64,000 nt of DNA. It comes from Pseudomonas sp. (GTDB taxonomy: Bacteria; Pseudomonadota; Gammaproteobacteria; Pseudomonadales; Pseudomonadaceae). The notes under the pieces are model-generated. The model saw only the letters and a list, made by a program, of their open reading frames with translations. It was not told the origin of the DNA and searched no databases. Positions 18,318-26,967 of the stretch are shown here, piece by piece (the stretch's first letter is position 1; every line of letters begins with the position of its first letter). Both the position numbers and the translations under genes were made by a program. The stretch covers positions 1 to 64,000 of the forward strand of contig NZ_JAQGNX010000076.1 in assembly GCF_028293835.1 (NCBI RefSeq). The letters are read 5' to 3'.

Positions 18318-20093
18318 ATGGCAACCGTAATGAAGAAGGTCGATGCAGTCATCATCGGCTTCGGCTGGACCGGCGCCATCATGGCCAAGGAACTCACCGA
18401 GGCGGGTCTCAATGTCGTGGCGCTGGAACGCGGGCCGATGCAGGACACCTATCCAGACGGCAATTACCCACAAGTGATCGACGAACTGACCTACAGCGTG
18501 CGCAAGAAGCTGTTTCAGGACATCTCCAAAGAAACCGTGACCATCCGCCACAGCGTCAATGATGTGGCCCTGCCTAATCGTCAGCTTGGCGCGTTCTTGC
18601 CGGGCAACGGGGTGGGCGGCGCGGGTTTGCACTGGTCGGGCGTGCATTTTCGGGTCGATCCGATTGAGTTGCGCATGCGCAGCCATTACGAAGAGCGCTA
18701 TGGCAAAAGTTTTATCCCCAAGGACATGACCATTCAGGATTTCGGGGTCAGCTATGAAGAGCTGGAACCCCACTTCGACTTCGCCGAAAAAGTATTCGGC
18801 ACGTCTGGGCAGGCGTTTACCGTCAAGGGCCAGCATGTCGGGCCGGGCAATCCCTATGCGCCTGATCGCTCCGATCATTTCCCGCTGGTGCCACAGAAAA
18901 GAACCTACTCCGCGCAACTGTTTCATGCGGCTGCCGGCGCGGTTGGCTACAAACCATACGATTTGCCGTCAGCCAATACCTCCGGGCCTTATACCAACCC
19001 GTACGGCGCGCAGATGGGGCCGTGTAATTTTTGCGGATTTTGCAGCGGCTACGTCTGCTACATGTATTCCAAAGCGTCGCCCAACGTGAATATTCTACCG
19101 GCGCTCAAACAGGTGCCGACCTTCGAGCTCCGCGCTAATGCCCACGTGCTGCGGATCAACCTCGACAGCAGCAAGACCAAAGCCACCGGGGTGACTTATG
19201 TCGATGCCCAAGGCCGGGAGCTGGAGCAACCCGCGGACCTGGTTATTCTGGGCTCTTTCCAGTTCAACAACGTACGAATGTTGCTGTTGTCCGGTATTGG
19301 CAAGCCGTATAACCCGATAACGGGCGAAGGAGTAGTCGGCAAAAACTTCGCTTACCAGAACATGGCGACCATCAAGGCGTTCTTCGACAAGGACGTATAC
19401 ACCAACAACTTCATTGGTGCCGGTGGCGCAGGCGTGGCGATAGACGACTTTAACGCCGATAACTTCGACCATGGGCCCCATGGTTTCGTTGGCGGTTCAC
19501 CGATGTGGGTCAACCAGGCCGGCAGCCGGCCGATTGCCGGTACGTCCAACCCACCGGGCACTCCAGCTTGGGGCAGTGCCTGGAAGCGTACCACTGCTGA
19601 CTTTTACTCGCATCAAGTGTCGATGGACGCCCACGGCGCACATCAATCGTACCGAGGAAATTACCTCGATCTTGATCCGACGTATCGCGACTCTTACGGT
19701 CAGCCATTGTTACGCATGACCTTCGACTGGCAAGAGAACGACATCAAGATGAACCAGTTCATGGTCTCGAAGTTGACCAAAGTTGCCGAAGCCATGAACC
19801 CTAAAACCATTGCCCAGCTGGGCAAAAAGGTCGGTGATCACTTTAATACGGCGGCGTACCAGACGACTCACCTCAACGGCGGCGCGATCATGGGCACCGA
19901 CCCGAAAACCAGTGTGATCAATCGCTATCTGCAGTGTTGGGACGTGCATAACGTGTTTGTGCCTGGCGCGTCCGCTTTCCCACAGGGCTTGGGCTACAAC
20001 CCCACAGGTCTAGTCGCCGCCCTGACCTATTGGTCGGCCAAGGCCATCCGTGAACAGTACCTGAAGAACCCTGGCCCGCTGGTTCAGGCTTAA
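18318..20093 (+). CDS. GMC family oxidoreductase (FAD subunit)
   Basis: 591-residue flavoprotein that oxidises a hydroxyl substrate, probably gluconate or a related sugar acid, in the periplasm. The dinucleotide motif GFGWTG is near residue 16. GNGVGGAGLHWSGV and the C-terminal GYNPTGLVAALTYW with HLNGG carry the FAD and active-site regions of GMC enzymes. A cysteine-rich patch CNFCGFCSGYVC near residue 240 is typical of this membrane-dehydrogenase subgroup and may bind an iron-sulfur cluster (inference). No signal peptide of its own, consistent with hitchhiking on the Tat subunit. Start 18318, two bases after the upstream stop. Confidence 0.9.
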   Translation: MATVMKKVDAVIIGFGWTGAIMAKELTEAGLNVVALERGPMQDTYPDGNYPQVIDELTYSVRKKLFQDISKETVTIRHSVNDVALPNRQLGAFLPGNGVGGAGLHWSGVHFRVDPIELRMRSHYEERYGKSFIPKDMTIQDFGVSYEELEPHFDFAEKVFGTSGQAFTVKGQHVGPGNPYAPDRSDHFPLVPQKRTYSAQLFHAAAGAVGYKPYDLPSANTSGPYTNPYGAQMGPCNFCGFCSGYVCYMYSKASPNVNILPALKQVPTFELRANAHVLRINLDSSKTKATGVTYVDAQGRELEQPADLVILGSFQFNNVRMLLLSGIGKPYNPITGEGVVGKNFAYQNMATIKAFFDKDVYTNNFIGAGGAGVAIDDFNADNFDHGPHGFVGGSPMWVNQAGSRPIAGTSNPPGTPAWGSAWKRTTADFYSHQVSMDAHGAHQSYRGNYLDLDPTYRDSYGQPLLRMTFDWQENDIKMNQFMVSKLTKVAEAMNPKTIAQLGKKVGDHFNTAAYQTTHLNGGAIMGTDPKTSVINRYLQCWDVHNVFVPGASAFPQGLGYNPTGLVAALTYWSAKAIREQYLKNPGPLVQA

Positions 20094-20105
20094 GGAGCGA
20101 TGATC

Positions 20106-21413
20106 ATGAAAAGTCTGTTTATCGCGACCTTGGTCGTGTGTTTCGGCACACCGGTTTTTGCTGCTGACGACTCAGATGCGGCGCTGATCAAACAAGGTGA
20201 ATACCTGGCGCGCGCCGGTGACTGCGTGGCCTGCCACACGGCCAAGGGTGGCAAGCCGTTCGCCGGTGGCCTACCCATGGAAACACCCATCGGCACTATT
20301 TATTCGACCAATATCACTCCGGATAAAACCGGCATTGGCGAATACAGCTTTGCGGATTTCGACAAAGCGGTACGCCACGGGGTTTCAAAAGCGGGCAGCA
20401 CGCTGTACCCAGCCATGCCCTACCCGTCCTATGCACGGGTAAAAGAAGACGATATGCATGCGCTTTACGCGTACTTCATGAGAGGCGTCGTACCGGTGGT
20501 GCAGGACAACAAAGAGGTGGATATTCCATGGCCGTTGAGCATGCGCTGGCCGTTGACCGGATGGCGCTGGATGTTCGCGCCGGCGGTCGAGGATTATCAG
20601 GCCCCTGCTGCACAGGATGCCGTGGTCAGTCGTGGCGCTTACTTGGTCGAAGGCCTTGGGCACTGCGGCGCATGCCACACCCCCCGCGCCATCAGCATGC
20701 AGGAGAAAGCCCTCCGCGCGAGTGAAGGTTCAGCGTACTTGTCTGGCAGCGCGCCGTTGGAAGGCTGGATTGCAAAAAGCCTGCGCGGCGACCACAAAGA
20801 CGGCTTGGGCAGTTGGTCGGAAGGCCAGTTGGTGCAATTTCTCAAGACCGGTCGTAGTGATCACAGCGCCGTGTTTGGTGGCATGACCGACGTGGTCGTG
20901 CACAGCATGCAGTACATGAGCGACGAAGATCTGACGGCTATTGCTCGGTACTTGAAATCCCTGCCCGCGAACGATCCCAACGATAAACCACAGACGTCTG
21001 ACGAAACGGTCGCCAAAGCCTTATGGAAAGGTGACGACAGCAAAGCGGGGGCTGCGGTGTATGTCGATAACTGCTCAGCGTGCCACCGTACCGACGGTCA
21101 GGGTTATACCCGAGTGTTCCCGGCGCTGGCCGGCAACCCGGTAGTGCAGTCTGAAGACGCGGCGTCGTTGATAAATCTCGTCCTTAAAGGCGGCACGTTG
21201 GCGGCCACCCACACGGCACCGTCAGACTTTACGATGCCCGCCTTTGCCTGGCGACTGTCCAACCAACAAGTGGCGGATGTAGTGAATTTTATTCGCACCA
21301 GTTGGGGCAATCAGGCTGGAATGGTAAAAGTGGGGGACATCGAAAAGCAGCGTAAGGATGATTTGAAAACGACGTCAAGCGATGACCTGGGGCAGGTCAC
21401 GCAGCACAACTAG
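20106..21413 (+). CDS. Triheme cytochrome c subunit of the dehydrogenase
   Basis: About 435 residues with a signal peptide (cut near VFAADD) and three CxxCH heme sites: CVACH, CGACH and CSACH, each in its own cytochrome c domain. Passes electrons from the GMC subunit to ubiquinone, as in alcohol and gluconate dehydrogenase cytochrome subunits. The ATG at 20106 is favoured over 20100 because AAGGAG is better spaced. Last gene of the operon; a hairpin terminator follows. The complex is of the type known as FAD-dependent gluconate dehydrogenase, but the gene set is also shared by 2-ketogluconate and sorbitol dehydrogenases. Confidence 0.92.
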   Translation: MKSLFIATLVVCFGTPVFAADDSDAALIKQGEYLARAGDCVACHTAKGGKPFAGGLPMETPIGTIYSTNITPDKTGIGEYSFADFDKAVRHGVSKAGSTLYPAMPYPSYARVKEDDMHALYAYFMRGVVPVVQDNKEVDIPWPLSMRWPLTGWRWMFAPAVEDYQAPAAQDAVVSRGAYLVEGLGHCGACHTPRAISMQEKALRASEGSAYLSGSAPLEGWIAKSLRGDHKDGLGSWSEGQLVQFLKTGRSDHSAVFGGMTDVVVHSMQYMSDEDLTAIARYLKSLPANDPNDKPQTSDETVAKALWKGDDSKAGAAVYVDNCSACHRTDGQGYTRVFPALAGNPVVQSEDAASLINLVLKGGTLAATHTAPSDFTMPAFAWRLSNQQVADVVNFIRTSWGNQAGMVKVGDIEKQRKDDLKTTSSDDLGQVTQHN

Positions 21414-21427
21414 CATTGACGTTAAAT

Positions 21428-21453
21428 GCGGCCCGAGCAGCGGGCCGCATTTT
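21428..21453 (+). terminator. Terminator of the dehydrogenase operon
   Basis: GCGGCCCG (21428-21435) pairs perfectly with CGGGCCGC (21441-21448), five-base loop, followed by ATTTT. It ends just before the convergent PI-PLC gene stop. Confidence 0.8.
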
Positions 21454-21458
21454 AAATG

Positions 21459-23132
21459 TTAGAAGCTAGCCACTCCGGCAGCATGCTGTTTTGACGAAAG
21501 GCCTTCATGGTGAACCTGAATGTGGGAAATTTTCCCATCGATACTGTTACCGCGGTGTTCCACACGAACGTATTCATTGGTGAACGACCTATCGAACGAA
21601 TTGATCGGAACCGGGAAGTCAATATCCTTCAAAATCGTAATCTCAGTGACACCTTGGTTGTGACTTCCACTGGGGTTACCGGCGAACACCATTCTTGACC
21701 CTTTGGTTGCCTTGAAGATTTTCATCGACCTGACTTCGTCATTGCGGCAACCGTACTTGTGCGACTTCATGTTGAAACTGTCACGGGCGTTAAGGGGTAC
21801 CGTACACACCCGATTCTGCGAAACATTATTACCTTCGTACATCATCATGACGGGAGGTAAATTCTCCGGAGCGGGTCCGTCAACGACGATTCTGGAGACT
21901 TTACCGTCCAGGCCATTGTTTCGGAAATTCACTACTTTATAGGTAGCGGTATTCCTATCGATTTCAAAAGAGGGAAGTACAACGCGTTCGTTGATGTCAA
22001 TGTTCCGTTTAAGATGCACAACGGTGTAATCATCGTTGCGATCACCGTCGCGGCTGTCAAACACTGTGATTCGGGTGCCCTTGGCCATGCCCGACAGCGT
22101 CAGGGAGCGTGCTTCGTCATTTTCGCAGCCTCGAGCTGGAAGACTCAATGTGGTTTGGCCGCGAGGAACGACACACACAGCATCCTGTTTGGGATCCGCG
22201 TTGTTCCCTTCCCAGAAATAAATGCCGCCTTCGCTTAACGCTTTGGTATACGGCGTTGTGTCACCGTTTTGATAGTTGTTGATACCGATAAAATTGGGCG
22301 TCTTACCGCAGGTCTGAACACGGCGAGCGAGGTAGGTCAGGTTGTTGTCTTTAGCCGCCGAATCAGTAACGGTCGAAATGAAGCTGTGGAATTGGTTCAT
22401 CAGGAACAGACGATTCCAAGAGTCCTTTTTTGTGTCTGGATTGACCTTTTCCGTGGTGACTGGCAAGTCTTGGTTTCGTGGGGGGCACGACCAATCATGG
22501 GTGAACACCGACGCACCCAGCGAATCCCATTTATTGGATACCACCCAATGACCTTCATCCAAAACAGTGATGGTTTTTCCGTTAACGATGTAGTCGCCAC
22601 TGGTGTTGGCCCGGTTGGTAAAAAGAATAAGCCGATTGTTCTTTTCCGCCATTTCGCCGAGCGTAGGCCAATTGCTGCCGGAAAAATTTTTGGGGTTGAA
22701 GCTATAGTCGGCCAACTCTGGAATGGTTTCGAACACCGTCTGCAAGTGCTTTCGTTCTGCATAGGTTTCCAAAAAAATAGTGACCACTTCCGTCGGATTG
22801 CTCTTGAGGAAAGGGATAAACTCATTTTTAAGCTGATTCGACCATGGTCCATAACATGCAATGGTCTTATGGCACACCCTAAGAACTTCCGCTGGCCGTG
22901 GCGTGTCGTATGAATAAATGTCTAGCATAAAGCCCCGTACACCGTCTCGTAGTTGGCGGGGTATTTCGGCGAGGTTCTGGTTAATTTTTTCGTACGAGTT
23001 ATGAGTGGTTACCCAGGAGTATTGATCAAATGATTTGTCTTTGGCCGCAAACGGAGCGTTCGCGTGAGCGGTCAATGCAATCGACATAAGTGAGCCGCCC
23101 AATAGGGCGCTGATGGTGGAGAGGTGATTCAC
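21459..23132 (-). CDS. Secreted PI-PLC-like protein with two C-terminal repeats
   Basis: 557 residues with a signal peptide (cut near AHANAPF). The N-terminal 300 residues are a phosphatidylinositol-specific phospholipase C X-like domain: WVTTHNSYEK puts the first catalytic His at 44, RGFMLDIYSYD gives the metal or substrate acid, and VCHKTIACYG the second His at 88. Two tandem repeats follow, at about 305-420 and 430-545. Each begins EGNN...VC.VP, has a central GC.NDE.RS block and ends DGK.S.I.V. Base composition is lower in GC than its neighbours (24 of 60 in bases 21961-22020), suggesting acquisition. Substrate and target are unknown; bacterial relatives include virulence and host-interaction enzymes. 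Confidence 0.85.
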   Translation of the reverse strand: MNHLSTISALLGGSLMSIALTAHANAPFAAKDKSFDQYSWVTTHNSYEKINQNLAEIPRQLRDGVRGFMLDIYSYDTPRPAEVLRVCHKTIACYGPWSNQLKNEFIPFLKSNPTEVVTIFLETYAERKHLQTVFETIPELADYSFNPKNFSGSNWPTLGEMAEKNNRLILFTNRANTSGDYIVNGKTITVLDEGHWVVSNKWDSLGASVFTHDWSCPPRNQDLPVTTEKVNPDTKKDSWNRLFLMNQFHSFISTVTDSAAKDNNLTYLARRVQTCGKTPNFIGINNYQNGDTTPYTKALSEGGIYFWEGNNADPKQDAVCVVPRGQTTLSLPARGCENDEARSLTLSGMAKGTRITVFDSRDGDRNDDYTVVHLKRNIDINERVVLPSFEIDRNTATYKVVNFRNNGLDGKVSRIVVDGPAPENLPPVMMMYEGNNVSQNRVCTVPLNARDSFNMKSHKYGCRNDEVRSMKIFKATKGSRMVFAGNPSGSHNQGVTEITILKDIDFPVPINSFDRSFTNEYVRVEHRGNSIDGKISHIQVHHEGLSSKQHAAGVASF

Positions 23133-23392
23133 GTTGAAATCCTTTTCAAAGTCTGAGGTATGGTTCTAAGAAAGCGATGAAAGAGCTGTGTCTTTTTCAA
23201 CATCGCAAAAAAACAATAGATGAATTTATATCGCTTGTAGGATCTAGGTAGTTTCAATGTGTGACGTGAAATTAGTTACAAGCCTTACGGATAATTCCAA
23301 GAGCTGATGAAAGTTTTCTACTAATTTTATGGCTGCCGCCTATCAGGCCAGAGGTCTTTTCTGACAGACAGTTGGAGAAAGTCACGTTTCCG
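23133..23392. other. AT-rich gap, no gene seen
   Basis: About 260 AT-rich bases between the divergent PI-PLC and radical SAM genes. They presumably hold the PI-PLC promoter. I see no coding potential and no repeat. Confidence 0.5.
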
Positions 23393-23418
23393 CTGTACTG
23401 TATGTATAAACAGTACAG
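23393..23418. promoter_or_regulatory. LexA (SOS) box, nested 26-bp palindrome
   Basis: The core CTGTATGTATAAACAG at 23398-23413 matches the CTGT-N8-ACAG LexA consensus. It is embedded in a longer palindrome in which the outer nine bases at each end are perfectly inverted (CTGTACTGT...ACAGTACAG). It ends 12 bases before the ATG of the radical SAM gene and would cover its promoter. Confidence 0.9.
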
Positions 23419-23429
23419 GGAAAATCCTC

Positions 23430-24488
23430 ATGTCTATCTCCCTTCCGCCCCGTGGTCGAGGCACCGCCAGCAACCCGCATAACCGCTTTGCGCCCAATCG
23501 CTCCGTGGCCGAGGACGATGGTTGGTACCAAGAGGTGCCGATGACTCAGGGCACTGAGGTCCGTAGCGAAACAGCAAAGACCATCATCACCCGCAACACC
23601 TCACCGGATATTCCCTTCGACCGCTCAATAAACCCATATCGAGGCTGTGAGCACGGTTGTATTTACTGCTATGCACGGCCCAGCCACGCCTATTGGGACA
23701 TGTCACCAGGGCTGGATTTTGAAACCAAATTGATCGCCAAGACTAACGCGGCGGCGGTGCTGGAGCAGCAGTTGTCCAAGCCGGGCTATCGTTGCGCGCC
23801 GATTACCCTCGGCTCAAATACCGATCCCTATCAGCCGATTGAGCGCGAATACAAAATTACTCGGGCGACGCTTGAGGTGTTGCTGCGTTACCGGCATCCG
23901 GTGACGATCATCACCAAAGGCTCGTTGATTTTGCGTGATCTGGATCTGTTGGCTGAACTGGCCAAGCAGCGACTGGTGTCGGTATTCATCAGTCTGACGA
24001 CCCTTGATGATGAGCTAAAGCGCATCCTTGAACCGCGTGCTGCGGCGCCCAAAGCACGGTTGAGAGCTATTCGGGTCATGCGCGAGGCGGGTGTTCCGGT
24101 CGGTGTGTTGTGCGCACCGATGATCCCGATGATCAATGACAGCGAACTGGAAAGCCTGCTGAGTGAGGCCAAGGCAGCTGGCGCCTTAAGCGCGAGTTAC
24201 GTGATGCTGCGTTTGCCACTGGAGGTCGCGCCGCTGTTTGAGGAGTGGCTACAAGCGCACTACCCACAACGGGCTGCCCATGTCATGAGCTTGATCCGAC
24301 AGGTTCGAGGTGGCGAAGTGTATGACAGTCGCTTCGGCGTTCGGATGCGCGGTGAAGGACCATTTGCCGATTTATTGGCGCAGCGTTACAGCAAGGCGGT
24401 GAAGCGCCTGGGCCTTAACAATCGCGAGAGTTTTATCCTGGATTGCGACGCGTTTTGCCCACCAGGTGGACAGATGTCTTTGTTGTAG
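23430..24488 (+). CDS. PA0069-type radical SAM protein, SOS-controlled
   Basis: 352 residues. The radical SAM cluster motif CEHGCIYC lies near residue 74 within INPYRGCEHGCIYCYARPSH, and the partial TIM barrel follows (for example TLGSNTDPYQPIE, VTIITKGSLI). The family is annotated as PA0069-like; some members resemble spore photoproduct lyase, but the reaction is unknown. The LexA palindrome directly upstream implies induction by DNA damage and hence a repair-linked role. From memory, the P. aeruginosa orthologue is in the LexA regulon. Monocistronic. Confidence 0.9.
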   Translation: MSISLPPRGRGTASNPHNRFAPNRSVAEDDGWYQEVPMTQGTEVRSETAKTIITRNTSPDIPFDRSINPYRGCEHGCIYCYARPSHAYWDMSPGLDFETKLIAKTNAAAVLEQQLSKPGYRCAPITLGSNTDPYQPIEREYKITRATLEVLLRYRHPVTIITKGSLILRDLDLLAELAKQRLVSVFISLTTLDDELKRILEPRAAAPKARLRAIRVMREAGVPVGVLCAPMIPMINDSELESLLSEAKAAGALSASYVMLRLPLEVAPLFEEWLQAHYPQRAAHVMSLIRQVRGGEVYDSRFGVRMRGEGPFADLLAQRYSKAVKRLGLNNRESFILDCDAFCPPGGQMSLL

Positions 24489-24491
24489 TAT

Positions 24492-24582
24492 TTATAGGAG
24501 AAGCCGAAGACCGGGGTGCGTCCGAAAACTATACCCGCCGAAGTTCTTGCCGGTTATTGCAGCCTGCGGCAGCTCCTATAAA
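24492..24582. repeat. Inverted repeat with distant arms after the radical SAM gene
   Basis: TTTATAGGAG (24492-24501) is exactly inverted at CTCCTATAAA (24573-24582), enclosing about 70 GC-rich bases including GCAGCCTGCGGCAGC. It looks like a REP-type doublet and may also end transcription from both flanking genes. Confidence 0.5.
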
Positions 24583-24650
24583 AGATTACGTTTATGTTCG
24601 GATAGTCATGTTTCTCGCCAACGCATTAGCATTGGCGAATTAACGCGGGG

Positions 24651-24899
24651 TCATACAAATTTAATTTTCGAGAAAGCAGTAGCCAGGCTTATCATTATCT
24701 CGTCGTCTGCTTTGGTGTATCCCGCTTCGCCATCAATGTCAGTCTCGCCAGAGACTTTGTCGAGGACGCCGTCTTTCTTCGAGCTGGAAACCGACGCAAC
24801 ATACTCTAATTCATTTTTATCATAGAACTCGACCAGCACCTCTGGACTCATATCGTTTTCAAGGTCTTCAGTCGACAAGCGAACTTCGTAAATAGCCAT
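24651..24899 (-). CDS. Small acidic protein of unknown function
   Basis: 82 residues, MAIYEVRLSTEDLENDMSPE and onwards, acidic and without signal peptide, membrane helix or cysteine. I do not recognise a family. GAGG eight bases before the ATG at 24899 supports translation. The composition is AT-richer than the neighbours, and together with the PI-PLC gene it marks 21.4-25.0 kb as an accessory patch. Could be a small immunity-type or orphan protein; nothing in the sequence decides this. Confidence 0.6.
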   Translation of the reverse strand: MAIYEVRLSTEDLENDMSPEVLVEFYDKNELEYVASVSSSKKDGVLDKVSGETDIDGEAGYTKADDEIMISLATAFSKIKFV

Positions 24900-25136
24900 C
24901 AAATTGCCTCATTATTCAGAATTAATAAATCGGTAGCGTTGCCTGATTATCAAACCCGCTTCCTGTTTAAACAGTAAGCGTCTCCGGCTCTCTTGTCTCT
25001 GTCAGAAATGATACAAACCGTGTGAAATTTCGCACCGTTGCATCGCACGGAGTGCATAACTAGTTTCAATTAAGTTTAATCAGCTATGATCCAATCGAGG
25101 TGGCCAGTCGGTCACGCTAGCATGGAGACGATGACT

Positions 25137-25868
25137 ATGAGCGGCACTGATAAACAGCCGTTGGCTGCGCCGGCCAATGCCTTGCCAGAAGCGGAAAGCG
25201 CCGAGGCAGCGCTTCAACATATCGTTGACGGCTTCCTGCATTTTCGTCACGAAGTCTTTCCAAAGCAGGAAGCGCTTTTCAAAAGCCTGGCGACGGTCCA
25301 GCGCCCGCGTGCGATGTTTATTGCCTGCGCTGACTCGCGCATCGTGCCGGAGCTGATCACCCAAAGCTCGCCCGGCGATTTGTTCGTGACCCGCAACGTC
25401 GGCAACGTTGTTCCACCATATGGCCAAATGAACGGCGGTGTTTCCACCGCCATTGAATACGCGGTGATCGCGCTGGGTGTTCAGCACATCATTATTTGCG
25501 GGCATTCTGATTGCGGTGCCATGCGTGCCGTGCTTAATCCACAAACCCTTGAAAAAATGCCCACGGTCAAGGGCTGGCTGCGGCATGCCGAAGTAGCAAA
25601 GACCGTGGTCGAGGACAATTGCCATTGTGCTGATGAGCAGGAAAGTATGCACATCCTGACCCAGGAAAACGTGATCGCGCAGCTGCAACATTTGCGCACA
25701 CACCCGTCCGTTGCCTCAAGAATGGCCAGCGGTCAGTTGTTTATTCACGGCTGGGTCTACAGCATCGAAACCAGCGACATTCTCGCTTACGACGCTGAGC
25801 AGGATTGCTTTCTGCCGCTCGACGGATTGCACCCGATCCCGGTTGCAACCCCGAAGTCGAGGTTCTAA
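25137..25868 (+). CDS. Beta-class carbonic anhydrase
   Basis: 243 residues. Reversible hydration of CO2 in the cytoplasm. The zinc ligands and Asp-Arg dyad are visible in FIACADSRIVPEL and in CGHSDCGAMRAVL (Cys, Asp, Arg, His, Cys). RNVGNVVPPYG and GGVSTAIEYAVIALG are the usual beta-class blocks. Several in-frame ATGs precede; 25137 has GGAG at a nine-base spacing. Lies on the same side of the caa3 oxidase locus as in PAO1, where an orthologue is found a few genes upstream. Confidence 0.92.
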   Translation: MSGTDKQPLAAPANALPEAESAEAALQHIVDGFLHFRHEVFPKQEALFKSLATVQRPRAMFIACADSRIVPELITQSSPGDLFVTRNVGNVVPPYGQMNGGVSTAIEYAVIALGVQHIIICGHSDCGAMRAVLNPQTLEKMPTVKGWLRHAEVAKTVVEDNCHCADEQESMHILTQENVIAQLQHLRTHPSVASRMASGQLFIHGWVYSIETSDILAYDAEQDCFLPLDGLHPIPVATPKSRF

Positions 25869-25936
25869 TCACGTAGTGGAAAACTGCGCACGACGTCGGC
25901 CCTGAGTCCTGCGCTTGGTGGGAGTTACTACAGGAT

Positions 25937-26581
25937 TTACGGTTGGTTGAGATCAAGCCCGACGCCCAGTTGGCGCGACAGACTTGGCCAACGCTTCCAT
26001 GCCGCTTCGGTCTCCGGGCTTTTCAGCTTCTCTCGATAGGCTTCGACGGACTCTAGCGCGAAACCCTCCTCATCGAGCATTTGGTCTACCGCGTGGTGCA
26101 CGGCTTCGTCCAGCTGGTTGGCAAACGCTTCACCGATCAACTGGTGGGCAATGACGCTCGCCACGGTGGTGTTCGACGGAATCAGCGGTTGGCCAAAATG
26201 TTTGATGTAGAGATCGTTAACCTCTTCGACCAGGCGATGGGCCAGGTAGGCTTCGTCGAGCAAACCGTCAAGGCCTTGGTGGCCGGTCAAAATTGCTGGC
26301 GGTTGAAGAAAAAATTGCTCGGCAATTTTTAGCACTGGCTTGATCTGGTTTTCGATACCTGCTTCGATGGCCACTTCATTGGCGGCGTCGAGCAGATCAG
26401 GAACAAGCTCGATATAAGCTGCAACAAAACGTGTCAAAACGCCCTTCGCGTCCACTTCTGGAAGGTCAATGGCTGGGTGTAGGTGGGGCAACTGAGTTTC
26501 AAGCTGACGCGACAATTGGCCGGTCTCGGCCTCAAGGTGAAGCGCATGTTGAATCTGCTCGCGCAAAGCGGCGGTGTTCAT
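25937..26581 (-). CDS. Conserved Pseudomonas hypothetical protein
   Basis: 214 residues, predicted almost wholly helical and soluble; no signal peptide, no cysteine and no recognised motif. Contains LVPDLLDAANEVAIEAGIEN and ASVIAHQLIGEAFANQLDEA. The same position, between carbonic anhydrase and coxB on the opposite strand, holds a hypothetical gene (PA0104) in PAO1, so it is a conserved resident rather than an insert. Function unknown. Confidence 0.75.
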   Translation of the reverse strand: MNTAALREQIQHALHLEAETGQLSRQLETQLPHLHPAIDLPEVDAKGVLTRFVAAYIELVPDLLDAANEVAIEAGIENQIKPVLKIAEQFFLQPPAILTGHQGLDGLLDEAYLAHRLVEEVNDLYIKHFGQPLIPSNTTVASVIAHQLIGEAFANQLDEAVHHAVDQMLDEEGFALESVEAYREKLKSPETEAAWKRWPSLSRQLGVGLDLNQP

Positions 26582-26967
26582 GAAAACTCCTGAACGTAGT
26601 CAATTAAGGCAAAAAGCAAAACGAAGCCATACGGTAGCCTGCTTATAAAAATTCCTCAGACGCATTTGTCATAACAAATTCATATTTATGTGGATGACTT
26701 ATATAAGCGGAGCCACAGCGGGACTAACTCGTGCGCCCGTCATAGTCCTTAATTGACAATTTAGCCAGCTAACGAGTTTTTACGTCCTCACATTGCGAGG
26801 TCCGAGGCGCTGTCTATACTCGGGTCTGAAGGAAGATTAGCTGGCAACGCCCGACTGCATTCGCAGCCCTGGCCCCGGTGGTCAAGCCCATTCTTGACAG
26901 CCGCTCCCTTGGCCGCAGGTGATCGTGAAAGCTGGCGGGATAACAAGAACGATAAGGGGAACCCGCA
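26582..26967. promoter_or_regulatory. Upstream region of the caa3 oxidase operon with a sigma-S-like -10
   Basis: A 386-base gap. CTATACT at 26814-26820, preceded by T-G-T, matches the extended -10 (CTAYACT) favoured by RpoS. A TTGACA at 26753 is not well placed for it. In P. aeruginosa the aa3-type oxidase genes are reported to be RpoS-dependent under starvation, which fits. About 150 bases of leader would separate this start from coxB. No ORF of interest is seen. Confidence 0.5.

Noticed and set aside
22269..22913. 214-codon plus-strand frame
   Set aside because: Antisense to the PI-PLC gene, which has a signal peptide, catalytic motifs and internal repeats.
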